Assembly: GCF_027887165.1 (NCBI RefSeq)
Contig: NC_077234.1
Location: forward strand, 164,046,877 to 164,110,876
Reading direction: 5' to 3'
From: Monodelphis domestica
Taxonomy: Eukaryota; Chordata; Mammalia; Didelphimorphia; Didelphidae
DNA: 64,000 nt
Part shown: in pieces, positions 12,301-23,995 of the stretch
Position numbering within the stretch: the stretch's first letter is position 1
How the letters are laid out: every line of letters starts with the position of its first letter
Position numbers and translations under genes: made by a program
Notes under the pieces: model-generated
Told to the model about the DNA's origin: nothing
What the model saw: the letters and a program-made list of their open reading frames with translations, nothing else
Databases searched by the model: none

Positions 12301-12750
12301 TCATTTCCCAATGTCTTTTGCCACCACAAAAAGAGCAGCTATAAATATTTTTGTACAACTATCTTTCCTTATTATATCTTTGGGATATAGACCCAGCAGT
12401 GATATGGCTGGATCAAAGGGAAGGCAGTCTTTTAATGCCCTTTCAACATAGTACCAAATTGCCTTCCAGAATGGTTGGATCAATTCACAACTCCACCAGC
12501 AATGCATTAGTATCCCAATTTTGCCACATCCCCTCCAACATTTATTATTTTCCTTTGCTGTCATGTTAGCCAATCTGCTAGGTGTGAGGTGATACCTCAG
12601 AGTAGTTTTTATTTGCATTTCTCTGATTATAAGAAATTTAGAATACTTTTTCATGTGCTTATTGATAGTTTTGATTTCTTTATTTGAAAATTGCCTGTTC
12701 ATGTCCCTTGCCCATTTATCAAATGAGGAATGGCTTGATTTTTTGTACAA
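12301..12750 (-). pseudogene. L1 ORF2 C-terminal fragment
   Basis: 149 open codons with the L1 C-terminal Cys/His motif (CWRGCGKIGILMHCWWSC), the segment WKAIWYYVERAL and AISLLGLYPKD. The adjoining frame 12104-12358 continues the same domain after a frameshift. Confidence 0.93.
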
Positions 12751-13005
12751 TCGATTAATCTCCTAATAAATTTGAGTGATTGGATCTTTGTCAGAGGTTT
12801 TTGTTCCAATTTGTTGCTTCCCTTCTAATTTTGTTTGTATTGGTTTTGTTTGTATAAAACCTTTTTAATTTAATGTAATCAAAATGACTCATTTTACATT
12901 TTGTATTGTTCTCTGTCTCTTACTTGGTCCTAAAATCTTTCCTTTCCAATAGATCTGACAGGTAAATGATTCTATGTTCACCTAATTACTTATAGTTTCC
13001 CTCTT

Positions 13006-13451
13006 TGGTGAGAAGTCAATCCCACAGACACTGCCCCTTGGGCAATGCTAGACAATTTGGAAACTGTGATTGGCCCCTCTGAAGAGGGGAGGAGACAAGA
13101 AGTCGCCATAAAAGCAAGCCCAAACTCCCTCAAAGGAGATTGTCTGAAGAGATTGTCTTCTGGAGATGGTCTTCTGACTGGGGAAAGTCTTCGAGGGAGC
13201 TGCATTGGAGACTGTGTTTTGGATTGTGGGCTTGGAGCTCAACTTCAACTTGAACTCTGACTCCTGAACTACTTTATTGGGTGAGTGATAAGGCTGACTC
13301 CCTTCCGAATTTCCTAAGAGACTAGCTTCCTTCTTGGAGGAGGCCTAGTGAAGACTAGTATAGGTGCTTTCTCTAACCTCTTTCACATTTATCTATTTTA
13401 TTGTTTCCCCTCAATTTTGGCAAATAAACTTCTGATTTGAGATTTAATACA
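13006..13451 (+). mobile_element. Solo LTR-like insertion in the L1 ORF2 region (fossil)
   Basis: About 446 bp not belonging to L1 begins with TG and ends with CA. It carries a CCAAT-type ATTGGCCCC, a TATA-like CCATAAAAG and an AATAAA near 13423, the order expected of an LTR on the plus strand. L1 sequence resumes immediately afterwards. Near-identical 11-bp stretches (GTTTCC..CTT) flank it; that is longer than usual for an LTR element, so the exact ends are uncertain. No internal genes are present; family not recognised, probably an endogenous retrovirus LTR. It is younger than the L1. Confidence 0.6.
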
Positions 13452-14009
13452 GTTTCCTTCTTTATATTTAAGACATTCACCCATTCTGAATTTATCTTGG
13501 TGTTGGGTGTGAGACTTGATTTAAACTTAATCTCTCCCATATTGTTTTTCAGTTTTCCCAGCAGTTTTTGTCAAATAGTGAGTTCTTGTCCCAAAAGCTA
13601 GGATCTTTGGGTTTATGGAACACTATCTTACTGAGGTCACTTACCCCAAGTCTATTCCACTGATCCTCCCCTCTGTCGCTTAGACAGTACCATATTGTTT
13701 TGAATACCATTTATCCCTTACACTTTATAGTTCAGTTTAAGATCTGGTACTGCTGGGCCCCCATACTTTACATTTTTTCCCATTATATCCCTTGATATTA
13801 TTGATCTTTTGTTCTTCTAAATGAACTTTATTATGATTTTTTTCTAATTCAGTAAAGTAGTTTCTTGGTAGTTTGATAAGTATGGCATTGAATAAGGAAA
13901 TTAATTTGGGTAGGATTGTCATTTTTATTATGTTAGCTCATCCTACCCATGAGAAATTAATGTTTTCCCAATTGTTTTAGATCTAGTTTTAATTGTGTGG
14001 GAAGTGTTT

Positions 14010-14525
14010 TTAGTTCTGTTTATATAGTTCCTGTGTTTGTCTTGGCAAATTGATTTCTAAATATTTTATATTATCTAGGGTGATTTTAAATGAAATTTCT
14101 CTTTCTAACTCTTGCTGCTGAGATGTGTTGGAAATATATAGAAACTCTGATGATTTATGTGGGTTTATTTTGTATCCTGCAACTTTGCTAAACTTGTTGA
14201 TTATTTTCACTTGCTTTTTAGTTGATTCTTTAGGATTCTTTAAGTAAACCATCATATCATCTGAAAACAGTGATAGTTTAGTCTCCTCATTGCCTATTTT
14301 AATGCCTTCAATTTCTTTTTTTTCTCGGATTGCTACTGCTAGTGTTCCTAGTACCATGTTAAATGATATCAGTGATAATGGGCATCCTTGTTTCATTCCT
14401 GATATTATAGGGAATGCGTCCAATTTATCCCCATTGCAGATGATGCTTGCTGATGGTTTTAAATATATACTGTTTATTATTTTTAGGAAAGGTCCTTCTA
14501 TTCCTATACTTTCTAGTATTTTCAA
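14010..14525 (-). pseudogene. L1 ORF2 reverse transcriptase fragment
   Basis: 171 open codons of the reverse transcriptase domain: ICNGDKLDAFPI, GMKQGCPLSLISFN (palm motif), [15 protein letters not shown] (catalytic FxDD motif with Ser in place of the usual Ala), and HKSSEFLY. It is one of several surviving open pieces of a broken ORF2, not a host gene. Confidence 0.93.
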
Positions 14526-15615
14526 TAGAAATTAGTCTTGTATTTTGTCAAAGGCTGTTTCTTCATCTATTGAGATAATCATGTGATTTCTGTTGGTTTG
14601 GTTGTTGATATAGTCATTTATGTGGATGGTTTTCCTAATATTAAACCATCCTTGCATTCCTGGTATATATCCCACTTGATCATAGTGAATACTCCTTGTG
14701 ATCACTTGCTGGAGTCTTTTTGCTAGTATTCTATTTAAGATTTTTTTGCATCTATGTTCATTAAGGAGATTGGTCTATGGTTTTCTTTCTTTGTTTTTGA
14801 TCTGCCTGGCTTTGGAATCAGTACCATATTTGTTTCATAAAAGGTAGAACTCCTTCTTTGCTTGTTTTATCAAATAGTTTGTATAATATTGGGGTTAGTT
14901 GTTCTTTAAATGTTTCATAGAATTAACTTGTGAATTTGTCTGGCTTTGAGGATTTTTTCCTTAGGGAGTTCTTTGATGGCTTGTTCAATTTCTTTTTCTG
15001 ATATGGGGTTATTTAAGTATTCTATTTCTTCTTCTTTTAATCTAGACAATTTATATTTTTGTAAATAATCATTGACATCACCTAGATCACCATATTTATT
15101 GACATATAATTAGGCAAAATAGTTCTTAATAATTACCTTAATTTCCTCTTCATTAGAGGTGAGGTCACCGTTTTCATCTTTGATACTATTAATTTGGTTT
15201 TCTTCTTTCCTTTTTTTTTATTAGATTAACCAGTACATTGTCGATTTTATTTGTTTTTTCAAAGTATCAGCTTATAGTCTTATTTATTAATTCAATAATT
15301 CTTTCACTTTCAATTTTATTAATTTCTCCTTTAATGTTTAGGATTTCTAATTTAGTTTTTAATCTGGGGATTTTTAATTTGTTCTCTTTCTAGTTTTTAA
15401 TTTGCATGCCCAATCTATTGACCTCTGCCCTCCCTGATTTGTTAATATACACACTAAGGGATATAAATTTCCCCCTGAGTACTACTTTGGTTGTGTCACA
15501 TAGATTTTGATATTATGTCTCTTCATCATTCTTTTCAATGAAATTATTGTTTCTATGATTTGTTCTTTAACCAACCAATTTTGGAGAATCATATCATTTA
15601 ATTACCAATTGATTT

Positions 15616-16195
15616 TTATTTGCCTCTCCATATATCCTTACTGATTATTATTTTCACTGTATTTTGATCTGAAAAGGTTGCATTTATTTTTTCTGCTCTT
15701 CTGCACTTGTTTGCCATGTTTTTATCTCCTAATAAATGGTCAATCTTTGTGAATGTACCATGTGCTGCTGAAAAGGTGTATTCCTTTTTGTTCCTATTTA
15801 TTTTTCTCCACATATCTACTAACTCTAATTTTTCTAAGATTTCATTCGCATCTTTTACCTCTTTCTTATTTATTTTTTAGTTTGATTTATCTAGATCTGA
15901 TAGAGGAAGGTCCAAGTGGAAGTCTATCAGATCTAGATAAATTTCATTTAGTTCTGGTCTTTCCTTTACAAATACTTGGAAAACTTCTATTTTGTTAAAT
16001 GTGCATACTTTCCCCTGAAAGTATATAGTCAGTTTTGATGGTTAGGAGATTCTTGGTTGTAGATCTATTTCTCTTGCCTTTCTGAATATCATATTCCAAG
16101 CCTTGCAGGTCCTTTAGTGTGGAGGCTGCCAGATCCTGTGTAATCCTGATTGGTGTTCCTTGATATCTGAATTGTCTCTTTCTGGCTTCTTGCAA
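15616..16195 (-). pseudogene. L1 endonuclease and ORF1 C-terminal fragments
   Basis: The 15616-15813 frame reads FTKIDHLLGDKNMAN and ATFSDQNTVKI, matching the C-terminal SDH motif of the L1 AP endonuclease. The 15995-16195 frame reads FRYQGTPIRITQDLAASTLK, the conserved end of ORF1p. They mark the ORF1/ORF2 boundary near 15.9 kb. Confidence 0.88.
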
Positions 16196-16947
16196 TATTT
16201 TCTCCTTAGCTTGGAAGGTTTTGAATTTGACAATTACAACCTTGGAGGTGTCTTTTGAGGATTTAATGTAGAAGGTGATCTATGGACTCTTTAAAAGTCT
16301 ATTTTGTCCTCTTGTTCAAGAACATCAGGTTTTCTTAACAGGTTTTCTCAACAACAGGTGATTTTCTTAGATAATTTCTTGTACTATGATGTCAAGGTCT
16401 CTGTTAATATCTAGGTTTTCAGGTAGGCCTATGATTCTCAAATTATCTCTCATTGTGTCATCTTCTCAATGAGATATTTCATGTTTCCTTCTAATTTGTC
16501 ATTCTTTTGATTTTGCTTTATTAATTCTTGCTGTCTTGTGAGATCATTAGCTTCTACTTGCCCAATTCTAGTTTTTAAAGACTGGTTTTCAGCTATGATC
16601 TTTTGATTTTACTTTTCAGTTTCATCTATCATGCTTTTCATGACTTCCAGCAGATCATTTTTGGTCTTCAATTTGTTTATCATTTATTTGATTTCTAGGC
16701 TTCTTTTTCCAAGTGGGAGATTCTGTCTTTTAAACTGTTATTTTCTTTTTAACTATTTCTTTGCCAAGAAATTTGCCAAGTTTCTTTTCTCTCTCTCTTT
16801 TTTTTTGCCAAGTTTCTTATATCTTTCTTACTTGGTTCATAATCTCAAATCTGAGCTCTTCAAGAGCTTGTGACAGATTTCAATTTTTTTTTTTGGAAGG
16901 TTGGATGTGTTTGCTTGTTTGTTGTCCTCTGCTGTCTCCTCTGTAGT

Positions 16948-17735
16948 TGCTGGGGGCCATCAGTCCACGAAGCCTTGACAGAGTCACACGTGGTAGCTGG
17001 AGAGACCACAGAGTGGTCTTTGGTGAGATGTGACTGCCCACTCTATCCCCCTTGCATGACTCCTTTCATCAATGCCCCTTACCTATGAATTGACATGATT
17101 ATTATTCCCCCTAGTCTCAAAAGAAATAATGTAAGAGCAAAACACATGTACCCTAATTCTCCTAAACATCACCAAAAGACCAGACCCTTAAACCCAATCC
17201 CAAAAAGACTATCATGTATTATCAAACTTTTATTTAGGTGCATAATTCCAAGTGAAACCAAAGCTACAGACCAAGCCCAAAATTTTCTCATGAAGCCAGC
17301 ACACAAATCAATCATAGAGGCCCATACAATATGTACAGGTACAATACATGTATACAAAGCTTCAATATGCCTCAGTGACTCAATTACATAAATCAGTAAC
17401 TCAAATTCCCTAGTAAGCCACCTGTGATGAAATCATTTATCTTGTGTGCAACCTTTATTCTGTCTGTAATAACAATACAAAAATATGGAATGCTAATTAA
17501 ATGACTTGTATCACTTTTCTAATTATCTTTCTTTGATTTTGTATACTTTCAAGCCAAGAATATGGATATAAAATAAATCCCAAGCCTGGGAATGTCGGAG
17601 CAACTGTCAGATGCGAAGCAATCCCATGGCTGTTATGATTAAGCTGTCTTCCCTTTGTTATTTTTGTTGACTGATCATTTGCCACCAGTCAGGATACCCT
17701 GGAGTCTTGGGCAAGGGTGGACTTTGCCCGTGACA
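16948..17735 (+). mobile_element. Solo LTR in the L1 5' UTR (fossil, class II-like)
   Basis: A 788-bp unit starting TGCTGGGGGCC and ending CCCGTGACA is flanked on both sides by TGTAGT (16942-16947 and 17736-17741). TG/CA ends and a perfect 6-bp duplication fit a solo LTR of a class II (beta-like) endogenous retrovirus. A TATA-like ATATAAAATAAA lies near 17562-17573. No coding region is present. The intact duplication suggests it is considerably younger than the host L1. Confidence 0.85.
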
Positions 17736-18341
17736 TGTAGTCTAGGGTTTTTCTCCATAGAAATTATCCAGGGTCAAGATTCTTTTCTTAATTTTTTTGG
17801 TGGTTGCAGATTGTACTTCCTGGGTGTGGGTGGCCATTTCTGTGCTAGTTCTTTCCTCTCTTCCCAGTCAGAAGTCTGAGTGAGGAGGGTAGGCAGTTCT
17901 TTGTATGAAGCTACAAACTGGTTTTTGTCCTTAGGTCATTTTTCAGGCTCCTCTGCATCTGTTGTGTACAGCCTCTCTCTGTCCTATCTCTTTGTTCCTC
18001 AGCCTCCTGGGGTCCCAAATCTCACTGCTCTCTGGGGTAAGTCTGTGGTATCCTCAGCCAGCCCCCTGAGGACCTAGGGATTGCCCTGCACTTGTTCTGA
18101 CTCTGGCACCATAGGTGGAGTGGGGGAGGGATTATCTGCTCACAATTTTGTAGATGTAATTTTGCCCTCTTATAGCGTGGAAATGCTGAAACCCTACCTA
18201 CCTTCAAGACTGTGCCCTACAAAAGCCCCTTCACTTGTCTGATTTTGGTTTTTGTCCTTTTTAGGCATTTTATATTAATAGGTGATGAGGAGAGGAAGAC
18301 CCTTGCTTCTACACTGAGGCCATTTTAGCCTGGAAGTCCCC

Positions 18342-19192
18342 TAACAGTACATTTTTAACTTTTTGTACTTCTGTCTTCCCCCAAGAAGTAGCAGCATAAT
18401 GTTCTAATTTGTGGGGGGTTCTCCCCCCCCATTAATGACATCTTTTTAAAAACAAAAAAAAATCTCTTTTCTTCTGTCTTTAAGCATATAGGCTGGTTGA
18501 CCACTCAGTGACACTGAAGAGAGGGTTCATGTTTCAAGTGATGGATGACCACTAAGATCCCTTTACAATCTGGAGCTTTCTTTTCCTTCCTTCCTTCCCT
18601 CTCTCTCTATTCATTCTTTCCTTCCTTCCTTTCTTCCTTCTCTCATTTCCTCCTTCCTTCCTTCCCTTTTTCTCTCCTCCCTTTCCCTTCTACTTCTCAG
18701 TGCCAACACCTAGTTTGGGGATTTCATTGAATGTGTTGCTCAAAAACGTGTCCTATGTTTCTAGATGGGGGATAGTCATTCACCTCCTTGACAGATCTAT
18801 GCTATCTTAGAATTTCCATTGCCTTGATCACTTCTGTCCTTCTGATCCTTAAAGTTAGGAAATCCCCTCCATTCATTTTTCTTATTCTGACTCCGATTGT
18901 AGAGGAAGTCAAGAAGCTGCTGAGGCTTCCGCTAAGTAGGGAAGCTGAAAGGAAGAAAAGTTTATGAGGAGAATTCATTCAGGAATCCAGGACAGAGAAG
19001 CTTAGACACAGCTATGTTTCATATCTCATCAAACCAGTTCACACCATGAACAACTGCTTGTAAACTCAAAAGGAACTTTTGTTGGTAAAATTTCAGACTG
19101 TACTATTAAGAGAAGTATTTAAGTCAGTGAAGAGACTTCTTTTTTTTCTGAAAGAGGGATTTGTTGACCTTCTGTTATACCTTGGATCATAA
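18342..19192. other. Unassigned intergenic sequence with pyrimidine tract
   Basis: Contains a (TTCC)n/(CCTT)n polypyrimidine tract at about 18580-18700. No gene or further repeat recognised. Confidence 0.5.
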
Positions 19193-19466
19193 GGGCAGCT
19201 AGGTGGCATAGTGTAGGGCTAGGAATCAGCCCTGAATTCAAATCTGACCTCAGATACTTTCTAGCTTTGTGACCTTGAGCAAGTGGTTCATCCCGTTTGC
19301 CTCAGTTTCTTCATCTATAAAATGAGCTGGAGAGGATAATGGCAAATCACTCCAGTATCTTTACCAAGAAATCTCCAATTGAGAGATTTGGATGGGATCA
19401 TATGGTATCACATAAAATGGGATTGCAAAGAGTTAGATGCAACTAAAAAATGACTGAACAATAAAA
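19193..19466 (+). repeat. MAR1-like SINE, nearly full length
   Basis: GGGCAGCTAGGTGGCATAGT head, TTTGACCTTGAG-like middle, GCAAATCACTCCAGTATCTT and AAAAAATGACTGAACAATAA tail. It contains a short local duplication around GGGATCATATGGTATCACAT. Confidence 0.88.
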
Positions 19467-19609
19467 TGGATCATAATTGATTGGGTCTATCAATTGAGCT
19501 TATTTGCATATAATTTTTAGTAGAAGTTGTCATAAGGAAGTCATAATAGTTGGACAGTCTAGCCTGGTCCCTGAGAAAGATCCAGTACCAGCTTGTTTAT
19601 GACTTTTGC

Positions 19610-19797
19610 TTTTTTTTAAAAACCCTTACCTTCTGTCTTAGAATAAATACTGGGTATTGGTTCTAAGGGCTAGGCAATGGGGGTTAAGTGACTTGTCCAA
19701 GGTCACACAGCTAGGAAGTGTCTGAGGCCAGATTTGAATCTAGGACTCCTGACTCTGGGCCTGACTCTCAAATCTTCTGAGCCCCACAGCTTCCCCT
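19610..19797 (-). repeat. WALLSI/WSINE-like SINE
   Basis: Reverse-oriented: AAAACCCTTACCTTCTGTCT, GGTTCTAAGGGCTAGGCAAT, AAGTGACTTGTCCAAGGTCA and CTTCTGAGCCCCACAGCTTC. Confidence 0.88.
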
Positions 19798-20635
19798 GAT
19801 GACATTTACTTTAAATCTGGAGATATTTGAATGTTGTTTACTGATGCCCATAGTCAGAAGTTTTCCTAAAATGTATACATTTAGAAAGATATTTGGTTAC
19901 CTAACTTGGATTCAACAGATAATAGGTTGTCTCTCCATGGACAGGTTGAAAAGCTGGTAATTCTACCTGCTTCTTAAATTATGGGGGTGGAAAGAGAAAC
20001 CACAATTATAGCAAACTTGGAGGGAGGGGAAAAGAAAGGAAGAAGGAAAAGGTTAGAGAGGAGAGGGAGTAGGGAGGAATGTGAAAGTGTGGGAGGAATA
20101 AAAGGGAGAGAGGAGAAAGGATGATGAGGAAAGAATTTTATTGAACTAGGCTTGTCATCTGCCACTACCATAAGAAGAGATTGTATACTCAGCATATTCT
20201 GAGCTGAAAGGTTGCTATATTTTAGAACTCTGGGAAATCTGCTCTCCGGTGGGGCTGGACTCTGCTTCCTGAAGAGTGTCAGCATGCAGATTTTCAAAGG
20301 AAGTGCTAGCATTTCTTGGGATTTGTCCATTGCTTTATTTAAGTATGTAAGAGGTAGAATTCTGCCTCCATGTATCTAATTTGAAGCACACCTGCCTAGA
20401 ACAATCACAAATAAATTTGAACCCCCACCCAGAAATTTGGGATTCATGTTTGGACAAACAGCTCAATTAAATTCAATAACAAGGTGATGACACTGAGAGG
20501 AAGAAGGAAAAACAGAGGGAATGACATAACAAGGTTATGAGGTTTGATGGGACTAGAAAAGACCAGATCCTTCCTTAGCTTCTCTGACAGCACACCCAGC
20601 CCTTCTCACTACACCAGGCTGCTTTTCAGAACTAC
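19798..20635. other. Unassigned intergenic sequence
   Basis: A purine-rich stretch at 20020-20130 gives a long minus-strand frame by composition only. No repeat family or exon recognised. Confidence 0.4.
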
Positions 20636-20815
20636 AGGAAGGATTATGGAGATAACTCATCTGGTCTAACCAGCTCATTCTACAGTTGAGGTAAATGAGG
20701 GGAATGGAGAGGAAATGACTTGCCCAAGGTTGCTCCACAGATAGTAGGTAAGTGGCAAAGTAGGATTCCAGCCCAGTCTTCTGATTTCAAATCCAGAGCT
20801 CTTCTCACCTCTAAC
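20636..20815 (-). repeat. MIR element
   Basis: Old reverse-oriented MIR: TGAGGTAAATGAGGGGAAT, AAATGACTTGCCCAAGGTTG, AGTGGCAAAGTAGGATTCCA. Confidence 0.6.
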
Positions 20816-21084
20816 TGTGCTCACTTTGGGAGAGCTTTATTGACAACTAGCCAAACAAGGCAGAGATGACCGGGAAGAGACATAAAGTCCAGAGACCCAG
20901 AGTTTTATGTTCCTGAATGGCATTCAGTTATTTAAGAATAGTCAGTCTCTTCAAGGGCCTGCTGTTCATTTTTCTATTCCTGTCTGAGAATGTTATTTCA
21001 GCTAAATCAGTTGTGCCACCCTGTGGCTGATACAGGATTCATGGACCTTTATCCTTGGATAAATTGTTTGGCTTGCATCTTTGC

Positions 21085-21350
21085 TCGGTGGCACTGAGTT
21101 AGGTGACTCAGTGAATAGAGCACTGGCCCCTAGAACCAGGATAAACCTGAGTTCAAATCCCCAGCCTCAGAAACTTATCCTGGACAAGCCACTTCCCATA
21201 CTTTACTCAATCATAAAATGGAGGTAACAATAGTACCTACTTCTCTTGGTTGTGGAGAGGATCAAATGAGATAAGTCCTCTAAAGCCCTTAGTTCAGTGC
21301 CTAAGTATTAACTCAGTATTAAGCACATAGTGGGTGCTTAACAAATTCCC
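21085..21350 (+). repeat. THER1/MIR element, nearly full length
   Basis: GTGACTCAGTGAATAGAGCA head, GAGTTCAAATCCCCAGCCT, CATAAAATGGAGGTAACAA, AGAGGATCAAATGAGATAAG and the TAGTGGGTGCTTAACAAATT tail. Confidence 0.8.
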
Positions 21351-22129
21351 CTTTCCTTCTTTCTCCCTCCTCTCTGCTGAGAAGAATGTAATCCCCTTAA
21401 GGACATAAGAATGTCCTTGAATCAATCTGATCTTTGCATCCCAGTGCCCTGTACAATTGGCACTGAAAAACATCAATTTGGATCAGACCATTTAGAGTGC
21501 TGCCATCGTCTCCTACTCCAGTAAAATGGCTGGTGTGCACCCATGCTATGTTATTGTGTCTAAAGGATGCCCCGGACTTCTTCCCAGGTTCTAGCTAGTA
21601 CTTATTTATTTGAGGGTTGTAAGTGAGCCCTCCTCCCCATTCTCTGAGCCAGAAAATGCCACATATATTTACTTCATCATAGTACACAGTTCTTATAGTA
21701 CAGATTCCAAGACCTAGTTCCTTCCTAGCACTTCTGAATAGGTTGGCCATATTCTTGAACACAGAAAGAATTCCTGAACCTAGAAGAGAATCTTAGTGTT
21801 TCTCCCAAGGTTCTATGCCCTTGTATTTTAGAACTCAAGCCAGTGCCATTTTCTCAACCTATAAGCCTCATAATATCCTTCTAATAGTCTTAGAATTGAA
21901 CTAGATGTTACTTCCTCCCAGAAGTATAATCTAATTATCTAGGACTGGCAAGTAGTCCCATTCCTTCCCACTAGGTGGAAAAAATACATGGAAAAGTCCT
22001 CAGCCTACAAGCTGTGTGGCTCTAGATATCATAGGACTTTGGGGAGAAGAGATTTAGGAATAAAGCCTTACCACTGGATGGAGTGAGTAGAACTTACCTG
22101 TCATGCTTACCTCCCCACTCACCATTGGA

Positions 22130-22620
22130 AAAAAAGGAATTGTGGGAAGAAAATGGAAGAAGAACCTAAATTCAAATCCCAGACATTTACTAGCTTTGTG
22201 ATTATCGTACATCTGAGGCTCCTGCCAGTTCTAGATCTGTGGTCCTAAGAAATATAATAGCTGAGGTTATATCCCAAAGAAAGGTTACATAGGAAAGTTG
22301 TTTAACCCCTCTACACTTCAGTTTCCTCATCCATAAAATGGAGGTAATATCCCTTCTTATAACTACCTTCCAAGGTTATTATGAGGAAAACACTTGAAAT
22401 TCAATTAAACAAAAATGTATAAGTAAACTGTCAAAAAAATACAATTTCCCCCCAAAGGGAACGGATTGTCTTGGGAGACAGTGAAGTCATCAAATAAAGG
22501 TTTTCCACATGTTGGAGATATTAGAGAGGCGAATTCTATTCAAGTACAGCCTGGACTAGATGGCATCTCAGGAGCCTTTCAACTCTGCTATTCTGCTATT
22601 CCATGTAATGCACTGGGAGG
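22130..22620 (+). repeat. MIR and MIR3-like fragments
   Basis: Three old pieces: 22150-22240 (TTACTAGCTTTGTGA ... CCAGTTCTAGATCTGTGG), 22300-22400 (TCAGTTTCCTCATCCATAAA, CAAGGTTATTATGAGG) and 22545-22615 (TGGACTAGATGGCATCTCAG). Between and around them, 21351-22130 and 22620-23255 show nothing I recognise. Confidence 0.55.
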
Positions 22621-23254
22621 GAAGGTACAAAGTTTACATGGGACACACTTGCTGCCCTGTACCTGTGGAGCCTTATGGTCTGGCCAACCTTAAAGTACTG
22701 GGAACATGTAATTACTTAGGTGGCTGTCAGTGACCTCTCCATAGGGGCCAATGCTCCCACCCTGGTCATGTGGGACAACATTCAGTCATATTCTAGAAGT
22801 CAAATACCCCTTATTTATTATTATTATTTATTTATTATTTCTTCTAAATGGGAGATGACTACACCTTTTCAGAAGTCACATTTCTGGCAAATGCTGCTGA
22901 TGGTGGTTCCATTTTATGTGTAGGGAGGAGATTCTATTCTTCCTGTCTTAAAGATGAATAATCTAGGGAGAAATCAGTTAAAATGGTCATGTCCAAGCAG
23001 GAAGCAACCCTTGACATTTTGTCCAGCATGTTGCTTCAGTCTGTGTATGTATGTGTGTGGGGGTCCAGTCTTAGACATCCCCAACTTCTACTTTTCTAAT
23101 TCCTTCTGCAAAGGAGTTAGCAGAAGACAGAACATCAGTGGATATTCCTCTGTCTCCTCTCCCATTCCCCAGCTCTCCACAAAAGAAATGAAGATGAGCT
23201 CTAGAAGGCCAGAAGGACATCTCTCCAGGATCCTTAGAGTCAGAGGCCCAAAGA

Positions 23255-23395
23255 ACCATGGATTTGGGGCTTGAAGGGATCTTGGAGATCATGTGGTCCT
23301 ACCTCTTCATATTAGAGATGAGGAAATAAGCCTAGAGAGGTTAAATGACTTACCCCACATCAATACTGTCAGCAAACTAATACATAAGACTGGGC
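23255..23395 (-). repeat. MIR-like element
   Basis: TTGAAGGGATCTTGGAGATC, AGATGAGGAAATAAGCCTAG, GGTTAAATGACTTACCCCAC. A second copy of the same kind sits at 23905-23995 (CTTAGAGATCATCTCATCC, AAGGAAACTGAGACAGAGA). Confidence 0.6.
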
Positions 23396-23607
23396 ACAAT
23401 TCATTAGTCATCTGATTAACTTAATTGTGGAGTCTAATCAGGAAATGTAGAGTAGGGCAAGGAAGAGGAGGAAGGAGCAAGAAAACTGAAGAAGAAAATG
23501 GGTATTTTAGATTTCTCATTTTGTTAATGTGGACAAGATTAGCAAGCTAAAATTTGCATAAATCTTCACAGAAACTTTTAATTCAACTAATTTCTAAAAT
23601 ACTACAA

Positions 23608-23609
<2 letters not shown>

Positions 23610-23676
<67 letters not shown>

Positions 23677-23740
23677 TTCTTTCCCTCCCTCTCTCTTTCT
23701 CTCCCTCTGTCCTCAGCCCTCTCTCTCCTTCCCCTTTCTC
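23610..23740 (+). repeat. (CT)n microsatellite and flanking pyrimidine tract
   Basis: A nearly pure CT run of about 66 bases followed by degenerate CTCTTTC/CCTCC sequence. It creates Ser-Leu or Glu-Arg open frames that are not genes. Confidence 0.95.
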
Positions 23741-23995
23741 TGATTTTCTTAAATCTTAAAGCCACTTGAACTGATGGCATGATCACTGTAGTGCCAGACA
23801 AATATGCAAAGAGTTTTTTCTTCCATCCCTCAACTTGAAAGCATGAGGCAAGTTAGTTTGAGAATCATAGCTTTAAACCTGGGGAGGGGGGAGAAAGGGG
23901 GAGGGAGAAATCTTAGAGATCATCTCATCCAACCCCCCATTTTATAGTTAAGGAAACTGAGACAGAGACATGGTAAGTGACTTGTCAGATTCATT

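Larger units (their letters stand above)
11743..18341 (-). mobile_element. Nearly full-length L1 LINE, inactive
   Basis: A 6.6-kb L1 on the minus strand with its A-tail at 11743 onward and 5' end at 18341 (GGGGACTTCCAGGCTAAAAT). TAACAGTAC flanks both ends (11734-11742 and 18342-18350), a perfect 9-bp target-site duplication. Parts seen in minus-strand order: 5' UTR (about 17742-18341 and 16880-16941), ORF1 with its C-terminal RYQGTPIRITQDL (15995-16195), an endonuclease fragment with FSDQNTV (15616-15813), the reverse transcriptase with MKQGCPLS and FSDDMMVYL, where the family norm is FADD (14010-14525), and the C-terminal region with a Cys-His-rich motif, CWRGCGKIGILMHCWWSC (12301-12750). 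Both ORFs are broken by stops and frameshifts. Net of two LTR insertions the L1 is about 5.4 kb. Confidence 0.95.

Noticed and set aside
11958-12569. Plus-strand frames over the L1 3' region
   Set aside because: They are antisense shadows of L1 ORF2, whose coding sense is minus.
19974-20330. 118-codon minus-strand frame
   Set aside because: The open frame follows from a purine-rich stretch; no domain or splice context supports a gene.
23554-23801. Open frames rich in Ser-Leu (plus) and Glu-Arg (minus)
   Set aside because: They are translations of the CT/GA microsatellite, not a protein.
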